Source of the DNA: an uncultured Desulfobacter sp.
Lineage (GTDB): Bacteria > Desulfobacterota > Desulfobacteria > Desulfobacterales > Desulfobacteraceae
Assembly: GCF_963664415.1 (NCBI RefSeq)
Contig: NZ_OY761445.1
Span: forward strand, 2,754,501 to 2,818,500
Direction: 5' to 3'
Length of the DNA stretch: 64,000 nucleotides
Notes under the pieces: model-generated
The model's input: the letters and a program-made list of their open reading frames with translations, nothing else
Databases searched by the model: none
What the model was told of the DNA's origin: nothing
Shown here: positions 10,201 to 22,200 of the stretch, piece by piece
Layout of the letters: the number at the start of each line of letters is the position of its first letter
Position numbering within the stretch: the stretch's first letter is position 1
Position numbers and translations under genes: made by a program

Positions 10201-13200
10201 TAGCCTCTCCAACGGTATCCCCGGACCGGTAAACCCGGAAGGTGACGCTTTGGCCCTCTTCAATGACTTTGCTGCCGTACTCTTCTGCGATGCCGTCGTC
10301 GGCAATCAGCATACCTACGGAAAAAACCGCGTCATCAGCGCCGATATAGCCGTAGCAGTAATTGCCGCCCGGCGTGTAGCTGTTGCCCGAGGGCAGGGTT
10401 CCCATGTTGATCCTGAAGCTTTCAATATCTTCGGCTGTCAGATCCGCGCTGGTTTCTATGGCGATGACGGCCTGGGTTTCCCCGTCAAGGATGGTCACCG
10501 TACCGCTGGGCAGTCCGTTATTGTCCCCCAGTTCATCTGAAGAAACGAAATCATCGACATCCGCACTCGTACTCCTGTTGTGCGCCAGGTAATCGTAGAC
10601 ATCGCTCTGGAAGGCGGTATCATATCCGGATACCCGCCATTCGATTTCCAGATCACCGACGTCGCTCAGTTCCCGGACGAGTTTGAAATAATGGATGGTG
10701 GTCTCTTCATCTCCTTCGGCTTTGGCCGAGGAAATATATACGGAGGTATCGTCGTCGGCCGAAACAATTTCACTGCTCAAGGTGACCAGTGCCTCGTCCC
10801 GGACGATGATGCCGGCCAGGTACTGGGTGTCTGCATCATCGGCCAGCGGGTTGTCGGTATTGACATTAAAGTCGATCAGGCCCTCGGGGCGTGTCAACGC
10901 CACCTTGAACGCTTCGGAGGTTTCCACCTCATTGTCCCCGACAATATCAATGCTTAAGGTGGCCGTACTTTCTCCTGCGGCAAAGGTCACGGTTCCCGTG
11001 GGATAATTTCCTGCAACAAAATCTGAAGTTTCAACATCGGGAATTGCACCGTACCAGCCGCTTCTGTAGTCAGCCAGGCTGTAATCATACACATAATAGC
11101 CATCCATATTTCTGTGGCCCACGGCATAATTAATGGTGATTTCCTCCGTGGTATCCCCGATTCTCACCAGGTCCCAGGTAAATGTGGTAACCGTGGTGTC
11201 TGTTTGGTCGCCGTTTTCGTCCACCACGCCAAGGCCTTCTCCCTGTTTGACAACCACGGACTGGGTATCGGCAAGATAGATGCCCACGTCATCGCCCTCA
11301 ATGGTACCGACGGCAGTATCTGCGTCACCAATGGAGGTTCCTGTTCCAGGATTGCTTAACAGAACCGAGAAGGTTTCATCCCCTTCTCCGTAATGATCGG
11401 CCAGCACCCTTACTGAAACACTTTTACTGGTTTCATCTGCGGCAAAACTTATCGTGCCGGAGGTGTCGCCGGTAAAGTCGCCAGAATCGGCTTCACCGTC
11501 ATAGACCAGTTCCCAGTCCACCGTGGATGTGCCGGTGGTTACCCCGGTCCGCTCCACGTTAAAGATCAGGGTGGTATAGGAGTCATCGGTCATGGCTTCT
11601 TCAGTTTCCGGATCCGTCTCCGTGCCGCTGACTGCCAGGCTGGATACTTCAAACGCGACCTGAGCGTCATCGTTAATCACGCCGGTCTGGGCCTGGGATG
11701 CACTGCCGTCGATGGAAGTGCCGGACGACGGATTGGACAGTGTCACAGTGACGGTTTCATCGGCCTCATACATAGAATCACGGGTCACCTGCAATGTGAT
11801 GGTCTGCTCGGTTTCACCCTCGGCAAAAACGATTGTTCCCGCCGGCAGTCCCAGGGTCAGGTCGATCTCCGTGCCGTCCTGGTCAAAGGCCGCAAAAAAA
11901 TCGTCAATATCCGCACTGCCGGCTGCCACGGCCCAGTCCACGGAGGATTCCTGGGTCAGGTTGCCCTGCCGGGTAAAGGTATAGGTCAGTACTTCATATC
12001 CGTCGTCCACAGACCCTTCGGTAAATGAGACTTTATCCACGGTGATGCCGATTTTTGCGTCGTCGTTGGAAATGATCACGGTTTCACTTTCGGCCAGGGT
12101 TGCTGCCCCGTCTTTGAGGGTCACCTTGAACCCTTCGTCCAACTCGAAATCCGAATCTCCCGTGATGGTCACCACACGGGTCACGGCGGTTTCTCCGCTG
12201 CCAAAGGAGACGGTTCCTCCGGCCAGGGTGCCGCCGAAATCATCCGCATTTGCCGCATCAAGGCCGTCTCCTGAGACACCGCTCATTTCAAAGGTGTATT
12301 CGGCCGGGCTCTCCGTATTGCCCATGCGGATAAAGTTTAAAGTCAACTCGGTGCCGTCGCCAGTGCCTTCTGCTGTTTCCGCGGCGCTGACCTGGAGCCC
12401 GAATCCTTGATCGTCACCCAGCAGGGTGAGGACCTGATCCTGGGGGGCCGCGTCGGAATACGGAGAAGAGAGGCGGACGGTCATGGATTCGTCCGGTTCC
12501 ACCAGGTCATCGGCAACGATGTCGAAACTCAGTTCCGTGGTTGCGGCGCCTGCCTCAAAGGTGATCCGGCCCGACGGCAGCACGCCGCCGTCAAAATCAT
12601 CTGCATATACCGGCACCTCTCCGCCCTTGGACAGGATTTCCCAGTCCACGGTCAATGCCCGGCTGGTATCTCCCTCCCGTGTCAGGGTCAGGGTCTGATG
12701 GGTGGTGCTTTCTCCCGTACCTTCCGTGATGCTCACCGGATCAATGGTGATGCCGCCGCTGTCGTCTTCGTAGATCAGACCCAGGGAGGTATCTCCGGTG
12801 ATGTCGCTGGTGTCCGTGTCATGGTTGTACAAGGTGACCGTAAACCCCCGGTTTCCGAGCCATGTCTCATCCCCTATAGTATTAATAGTAATGGTCTGGG
12901 TTTCAGTGTTCTGGCTGCCCGTTTCTCCCGCCTCAAAGGTCAGGGTACCCGAGGGCAATACACCGCCGTCAAAATCAACGGCTGTTGCGGCCAGGGCCAT
13001 GCCCTCGGCATCACTGCCCGTAACGGCCCAGTCCAGTGAAGAGGCCTGGGACAGGTCTCCGGTCCGGGTTACTGTAAAGGTGTGGGAAACGGTTCCCTCA
13101 TCCCCTTCGGCCACGGACGGGGCATCAGCGGTAATGCTCACGGATGCGTCGTCATTGGTGATTATGCCTTCGGCCGTGGTGTTGCCGTTGAGGATGTATC

Positions 13201-16200
13201 CGGACCCGCTTTCAGGTTCACTTAAGACCAGTTGAAATGTTTCATCCCCTTCAAAGATTCGGTCCGCCCGGGTTGCCACCTGGATCACGGTGGTGGTTTC
13301 CCCCTGGGCAAAGATGGCTGTGCCGGAAAGTGCCGGAAAGTCATCGGCATCGGCAGCCCCTTCTATGGGGTTGCCTTCCTGGTCAACCAGGCCTGAGATC
13401 TCCCAGTCAATGGTCTGTTCAGGGCCTGCGTCCAAACGAGTGACGGTGAACTCAATGACGCCGTTGTCCTCATTGCCTTCGGCTGCGGAACTGAGTACGG
13501 TCTCCAGGGTCACCACATCGTCATCGTTGATGATGGTGATATCCGTGGTGTCGGCATCATTATCAATGGTGGTGCCGGTGCTTCCCTCTTCCAAAGTCAG
13601 AATCAGGGATTCGTTCGGTTCTCGGGTGTCGTCGCCTACAATGGGGATTTCAATGACCGTAGTATCGGCCCCGTCTTCAAATACGGCGGTGCCGGTGAGC
13701 AGGGGCGGCACTTCGTCCGGCGAGAATTCAATGTACAGGATGTCGTCCCCGGCGGCGCCCTGGACCCCCAGGTCGTAATAGAGTTCTGCCGTGCCGTCCG
13801 CAGTACCGCTTAAATCAAGGTATAACAGAACGCCCGCTTCGGAGTATGCACCTGTTTCGTCGGTTTCAAGCTCCCAATTGTCGTACAAGTATTTATTTTC
13901 CAGGGTGTTGGTGGAATATGCCACAAAGGGATCGGCTTCAGTGCCGGAGCCCGTGATGACAAAATCGTCCACAAGGGCCCCATTGACGGTGGCATAGCCG
14001 ACCTGGACACTGCCGTCTGATCCATCGCTGACTTGGACATCGGTCACGGTCATATAGGCGTTATTGCTGTAAACAATACCGTCGTCGGGTCCGGTTACGG
14101 TCTCGGTAACCGTAGTGCCGTCGGCCAGGGTGCCGGTGATGGTGAAGCTTCGGTCGGAAATATCCTCTTCCGAGGTAAAGGTTACCAGGGAGGCCGTGCC
14201 GAATTCGGCCACAGTGTTCCCAAGCACCAGGTCCTGGCCATACCGGTCAATGTCGGTTTCCAGGATCGGTTCGCCGATGGTACCGATGTTGATATTGTGA
14301 AAGGTATCCGTATTTCTGTTGGATAGGGCGCCGGTTACCTGTACCGCTTGGATCACCGTGAAATAATTTTCCGTGACCCCTGCACCGACCTGGGTCTGCA
14401 GGCCGACAATATCCTCGATAATGGGATCGTCGGTTTCCGGGTCCATGCCTTCCGTCCAGCCAATCACTCGGTAGGTGTTATGATTGGTGTACCGAGTGGC
14501 CACACTGATGATGATACGCTGGGGATCTTCCAGTACCACCAAGCCGTCGTCCCCCACAGCCGCAGTATTGAGCGGGATATCCACAAAGTCGTTGTACAGG
14601 CTCTCCTCGACGGTTCCGTCATAGCTGCCGTCGGCTGCGTCAATGAATACATACACCTCCTCATACCGGGCCGAAGCAAACTGGATATCAAAAATTTCGG
14701 AAAATTCTCCCAGGGTGTATTTTATCCCGGCCGCAACGGTATCTTCATCCACAGCCACCCGCACCAGGTTTCCGTCACGGTCAAGGCCCGTAACCACCAT
14801 GTCCACCACAGCGGTATCGCTATAACTGAGTCTCTGCATGGCACCGGCGGCCATGGGTTCGTCAAAAATCATGCTGTCAACAATATTGACCTGGCCGGAT
14901 AGTCCCTGATCCCCTGTGGTAATCGAATCCACCGAAGAGAACACGGCATCGGTAAACCCCAGAGTTGTATTGTATTCATATCCGCCGAAGGAGTCGGTGT
15001 AATCCCGGTAATCTCCAAGGGTGATGGTTTCCGTATAATTTTGCGTACCGTCGGCCAGGGTGCCGGTAATGGTCACCTGCTGCCCGGTTAGGTCATCGTG
15101 GGTGCTGATGACGATGCGCCCTGCGGTGTTCATGGCAATGGTTGAGCCAATCAGTGCTTGATCCGTACTGCCGTCCAGGAACACACCGGTCGCCAGGCAG
15201 TGGTACCCCTCGTCAGTGCCGCTGTTGGATTCAAAATAGCTGTTATCGTAGTCCACATCCACAGGCGCCCCCGGGATTGATGCCGTATCACTGCTGTTCA
15301 GGTCAAATTCTATTCTGGATCGGTCGGTCAAAATCATGGGTGATACGTCGGCGTTGGCAGTCAGTGAATCCAGATCACCGGATACCAGGCTGAAATTTAT
15401 CTCATTTAACTCCAAAGGACTAGCCTGATTCCAGTCGGACGTATCAAAGGGCAGGACGCGCAGGGACTCAATTGACGCCAAATCGTCGGTGCTGATAACC
15501 ACGGCCCGGCTGTTGCCGTCTTCCACATACTGGCATTTTCCCTGCCAGTCTTCTTCGACGGTTACGGTCTCCCCCCGGCTGTTGGTGCCCACCAGGGAAA
15601 AACTGCCGCTGTACAAAGACATCAGGCCGTCGGTCACCTGGAGCAGTGCATACAGGGAGTCTTCGTTGGTAGCCAGGTCAATCCCCGTGTCTGCGGCGGC
15701 ACTGCCGTTCAGTTCAATGCTGCCGGCTCCTCCAAGGTTCTGTGTCGTGGCGATGCCGTCGGTGATCACCTTGTTTCCGGCAACAGTCAGGGTGGCTCCA
15801 TCGCTGACATGCAAATCGTTTATCCAGGCCTGGTCCACTCCGTCATTGACCGAGTCCGCCACATTGGCATACCGCACCCAGATGTACCCGGACTCATCAA
15901 GGGTAACGCTCCCCTGGGCAATGGCTGTTGCAGGCGCTGTAGCATGGGTCAGGGTGATAGTGAAGTTTTCTACACTGTCACCGCAGCCGGAACTGGTGGT
16001 CCAATCTTCTTCTGAGGCACACCATTTTACATATAAGGTGATGTCAAAGGTAGCCTCGTCACCCGTAAATCGCAATGCGCCATCCAACACATCCTGGTAA
16101 GCAACCCAATTGGTTTCATTGTCGGATTCGTATTGAGAAAAGGTGATCCAGTCCGGTTCCACCGTTGTGCCGGCATTGTACTCAAGGTCGCTGCCGTAAT

Positions 16201-19200
16201 TTGAGAATGCCACATATCCAAAGGAATTGTATGATTTATCAATGTCATTATTGGCCGGCTGAAGCAGATCATCCACAGTGATGGCCTGAACCAGGTCTGC
16301 ATATGGGTCGAATTCCACGGATACGGAGCCTATTCCGGCAACGCCGGAATCGAAACTTTCCAGGTCCGTATAGTCCCCTGTGCTGTATATGACTCCGGGC
16401 GTGTCAGGCAGGTTAAAAGGAAGGCCGAACCCTGTCTCAAATTCGTCTCCTTCAAATCCGATCACACCGCTTTCCAGTTCTTCCCGGGAGAAAAACAGAT
16501 AGGTGGAATCCAGGAAAGATGCGGCCGAGCCTTCGTGGTCTTCCAGGGGAATCCACTGGGGATCATCCTCGGTTCCGATATTATAGTAGAGGTCCCCTGA
16601 TTCAATTAAGTTCCGATCAACGGCAAAACTTTGGATATCATCTTCAGAGGATTCCAGGGTGTAGAGCATGCCGCTATATGGATCAATTCCATATTCATCG
16701 AAAATGTTGATAACATTCTCTTCACTCATAAAATTATCTTCACCGAACAGGTCTGAAATGTTTTCCGCCATCTCTCCAATTCTTTCCAGAGTCACATCTT
16801 CACCACCGGCAAAAAACATGTCATCGACGCCCAGTGCAGTTACGTTGAAAACTTCAGCATCAGCGGAGGCCATGCCGTAGCCCGCATATCCTTGTTCAAA
16901 AGAGTCTATTCCCGTAGCATCTTCGGTACTGTATAACAGTCCGGGGGGGAGAAGCGTTTCTCCCTCTATATCCATGAGCGATGCAAACATACCTGTATCG
17001 AATTCGCTTCCCTCAAACCCGATGACGCCGCGTTCCAGCTCTTCCCGGGTAAAGAATAGATAGGTTGCACCTTCAACGGACTCCACAGAGCCCTCATGTT
17101 CGGCCATGGGAATCCATTCAGGATTTTCATCGGATCCGATATTGTAATACAGGGTCCCCGAGTCGATCATATTTTGGGCAACGGCAAAACTTAGGATATC
17201 ATCCTCGGTTACACCGTTATCGAATACGAACAGCCCGTTTTCAAGGTCAAAGCCGTAGTGTCCCTCCAATATCTCGACAGCTATGTCTGCCGGATAATCC
17301 TCACCAATCATGTACGACATTTTCCCTGCTGTTTCTTCCACCCGTTCTTCGATGGTTTGTTCATCAGAAATAAACATGTCACTGACGTCCAACATGGTGA
17401 TGTCCGGATCAACGGCAAGCGGATCGTCTGTGGTAAGCGGATCGATCAGCAGCAGGGAATCATCCGCTTCCATGGTAAACACATTTTCGGAAAAGGTGCC
17501 GGACGGGGAATAGCTTATACTTGCCGTGTCAATGCCGTAACGACCGAGAATTTCCATGTCAAAACTTAAGCTGGTGCCCTGGTCGTTTTCGGTGTCTACC
17601 TTGAAAATTGCCCAAGACAGGTCTTCATCCCCGTCTTCTGCCGGATTGCCGGTGTCTTCGTTGATGTCGTCGTCCTGGGGGAGAAGTGCGGAGACCCCGG
17701 TTATGCCGGTCTCATCCGAGGTAACCAGCATATCCTCAATCAATTCTGCTCCGGAATCATCTTCGATATATCCGATGTCCAGGCTGAGATCTTCGGTCTG
17801 GGGGCGGACCGCAGTAATCTGCTCAATATAATTTACCAGTTCCTCCCCGATGGCCACGCCCTGGGCATTGCCTTCAATGACAAAGGTCTTGGGCACATAG
17901 AACTCAAAACGCCCGGAACCTTCCGGTATTTCATTATTTTCCAGGGCAAGACCGTTTTCGTCCACAGGTGCGATGCCGTATACCTTGGAAAAGGCGTTAA
18001 CCGTGGTGGTCGGGGGGGTGGTGTTAATTGCGATATCCAGGGTGTATACATCATCTCCCTCGGTGATATTTATGGCGGTAACGGCGGCATAGATATTTTC
18101 CGTCCACGTTCCGCTGTCGATGGCGGTTGCTGTGAGCGTTATGGTTTCTTGAATCGAATTGCCGTATTCGTCCGTACCGATAATTTCTATCGTGCCGTAT
18201 TCGGACAGTTCAAAAGGGCCGCCCTCAACTGTGATGAGAAGTTCTCCAGCCGTGTCCGGGGTAAAGACCTGATTAAGCAGATTGGAATCGCCGGCTCCGG
18301 CACTGTAAATATCTTCCAGTATTGATTCAACGGTAATATCATCCACCTGGACGATTTCGCTGATTCGTTCTCCTGCCTGGTTTTCACCGGTAATCATGAA
18401 ATAATGGGGATCCGCACTTCCGTCATCGGATTGTCCCTCAAAAGAAACCTGGGCGCAGATGATATTGACGGGTTCGGCAAAATCGGATGTATAGTCGTAC
18501 TCTCCGTCGCCGATCATGGCGCTGGATATGCCGTCGGTGGCATCAAAATATCCAACGGTGATGCCACCGGTCACCTCAAAGGTGGTGCCGGAAAGATCCG
18601 CCTCCGAGGTGATGGTCACATACCCCAGGGTGGCACTCTGGGCCCCGAGATGTTCCTCTGATGAGACATCTGTGATGAGATCGCCGCCGTCCAGGGTCAA
18701 GTCCAGGTTTGAAAAATAGGCGGTGGGCTCGTCGGAATTTTCGTCATGGATGCCTTCCTCTTTTTTGACACCCACGGCAATCCCGGTTTCAACGGCCTCC
18801 ACACCGGTCACAGCGGTAAAGGCGTTGAGGGTGGCCGAACTGCCGCGGCCCGGTCCCTGGATGATTTCGGTCAATGCTTCCCCCCCGTCATCGGTGCCCG
18901 TAACCTTGAAGTAGATTCCGGCCAGGTTCGCATCGGAACTGATCACCACCCGGCATCCGCCCTCAGGCAACGCCATGCCCTCGGCATTGCTGAACAACGG
19001 AGCGTTATCCGTCAAGGCTACATCATCGGCAATGGCGTTGTCTTCAACCACCGGCCCCAAAGCAGTAAGGGTTGCTCCGTTGTTTACGGATATGCCGTTC
19101 ACCAGGAATCGGTCAAAGGGCATGGCGGTATTGTCCCCGTCATATTCAACAAAGTCCTCATCCCGGTTATAAGCTACGAGGATATATCCGCTTCCGGGTA

Positions 19201-22200
19201 GCTCCACCGTACCCTGGGTACTTTGGGTGCCGGAAAGGGAGGCCAGTTCAATCCAGGAGTCGGAAGGGGATTCGTATTCGGCAACAGCGCTATTGTCATC
19301 ACCCAGGTCTTCATTGTCCGCACTGTTGCCGTCAATGCCGTTCCACAGCTTCCAGGTCACGGTGTCTTCTCCGTCCGTGCTGCCTGTGCGGTTGACGGTC
19401 ACCTGCATGTAATCAATTCCGCCGCCGTTTCCTTCCACATATTCAATTGAATCATCAGCCATGCTCAGGACGGCATCGTCGTTGGCAATGGTGGCGGTGG
19501 CGCTTTGACCGTATCCGTCAAATTCGGCATCGGTACCGATCAGTTGAGTGCCTGCCGATGGATTATCCAGGGTGATGGTGACGGTTTCATCCGCCTCCAG
19601 CACTGAATCCGTGGCCACCTGAATGGAAATGGCGGCACTGGTTTCGCCGGTCAAAAAGGTGACCGTACCGGAAGGCAGGCCGTTGTTGTCGCCCAAAAGA
19701 TCCTGGCCCGCTTCAAAATCATCCGAAGTCGCCGTTTCCGGGGAAAGGCGCCATTCCACCGTAGATTCCATGCCGGCAAACCCGATGCGGGAGGCCGTCA
19801 CCACAAGGGTTGTAGATCCGCTGTCCCCTTCAACTACGCTGAAGGCCGCATTATCACTGAGGCCCACCGCGCTTTCATCATCTACAATGGTTCCCTGGAC
19901 CCCGGGGGTCAGGATACGGACTTCGGCCTGTTCCGAGGAAATATTGATCACAAAGAATTCCTCTCCGTCCAACACCGCATCTTCAGCCGCTGTGAAGCTG
20001 ATGGTTTTTTGGAATTCACCCGCTGCAAACTCAAGGGTGTCGGACGGGAATTCATTCCCCTCAAAATCGTCGGCATCTGCAGGATGCTCACCGTCCCCGG
20101 CAGCCACTTCCCAGGTAAGGGTGCAGGGCTCATCCGTATTACCCGATCGGGTAACCGTATATTCAAAGGTCAGGGCCGTGTCGGGTTCCGTGCCTTCCAG
20201 GGCCCTGTCCGTGATCGCAGTAACCGTGATTTCCTGAAGGTTGGGGGCCAGGGTGGACACGGCGGTATCGTTGATCAGGGTGATATTGTCCCCCGGATCC
20301 AGGGCAAGGGCAAACGTCTGGTAACCTGCCACCAGGGTATTGTCCGCAGGATCTACCGTAATGACTTTTTCGGTTTCTCCCGCCTCAAAGGTCACGGCGC
20401 CTGCCAGAGCATTATCCAGTGAAGCATCCAGGTCCTCTGGACCTTGCTCACCTTCGGGGATAATGGTGTAGGTCACGGTCAGGTCCTTATCCACAGCACC
20501 GGACCGGGTGATCACAAAATTGTGGACGGCCTTCCCGGGGCCGGCATCTTCAACAGAGACAAGCCCTGCACTGACATACGCATCGTCGTTGACAATGGTG
20601 CCGCCGGTGTTGCCGACGACCTGGGCACCTGCAGGCAGGGGATTGGTTTCATCTCCTAAAACAATCCTGAAGGATTCGTCCGGTCCGACCTGGTCGTCAC
20701 CGCTCATTTGTATGGTAAACTGGGCCGTATCCGCGCCGTCGGCAAACTGAATGGTTCCCGAGGTGCTGCCTTGAAAATCCGTTGAATCCAACAGGGCCGC
20801 TCCTGTGGCGACAAGGCTGTAGCCAAGATCCAGGGCGCCCGTACTGTCTGAACGGGTGACCGTGTAGGTGATGGTTAAAATTTCCTGGTCCGCCCCTTCC
20901 TGGACAATAGTCGGAACATCCGAGGAAAGGTTGAATGTTACAACGCCTTCCGACATTGCCGAACTGGTATCCACGATGGTAACGGCGGCCTGAAAATTAT
21001 CCGGATCTATCTGGGCTCCGGTGGTCGGGTCGGTCAAGGAAAGTACGGCCTCACGGCTGATTTCCAGTGTCAGGCTGCCCGGCACCTCCACGGATATGGT
21101 CATGGTCGTCACACCATCCTGGAACTCGGCGACACCGGAGGGTAAAATCCCCTCTTCAAAGTCGGTGGCCGCAATGTTCCCAAGTTCCCAGGCAACGCTT
21201 GCTTCTCCGTCTCCACTGGTTCGGGTGATGGTAAATTCCACAGAAACGGTTTCCCCTGCCGACGGGGAATTGAGGCTGCCCAGGGTTTCGGTGAAGACAC
21301 TGAAGCGGGGGCCTGACTCTGAAATATCGTTTACCTGTACTGTAACGACCTGCTCCACGGGATCATGGATGCCGTTGTCTGCAAGCACGGTGAAGGTGTA
21401 GCCGGACACGCTCTCAAAGTCGAAATGGCCGGTTTTGAATGTCACGATGCCGGTTTCAGAGTCAATATTTAAAAAGCTTTCAGCCCCCTGGCCGGGCTTA
21501 AGGCTGTAGGTCACCTCCCCATGATCGGTGTCGGCTTGTTTAAAGGCGGCGGATGCTGAATATAAAATATCCTGGTTTTCATCTGCATCACCTGCATCAA
21601 GAGACCTGAATGTGGGTGCGCTGTACCCGATCAGATCTGAAACACTGCGGACATCCTGTGAATCCGCTTCAAACACCTGCTGGGCACCCTGGATCAATTC
21701 GACAATGGCATCATCCGTGAAACCTGATTCTCCCAGGGCCTCAACCAGCCCGGCAACAACGGTTTCCGCAGTAACCCCTTGTGCTTCACCTCCCAGTACC
21801 TGTTCCAGTCCCGACAGGGCGGCCAGTATCCTTCCATAGTCATTGGCATTCAAGTTGACGCTTCCGTCGGCGTTGATGACGGCCTCAATGTCGGCTCCGA
21901 TAATATCGGCCAGGCCGAATGCCTCGGATACAATCGTATTAACGTTCCGGATGGCGGTCTCAATGTCGGCAATTTCAAGGCTTGCAAGTCCGGATTCAGA
22001 TCCCCCTTTGTCTCCGCCCTCAAGCCCAAGCTCCCGCACGGCGAGCTCGGTTACGGCATTGGCATTGATCGTGTAGCCGCCCAGACCGGGGATGGTGGTT
22101 ACCGCACGCAGATCCAGGACCAGGTCTGCTTGAGCCTCACTGCCCTCGTCCATATAATCCAGGGAAATTGAATCGCTGTCGGTATCAACGACCCGGACCA

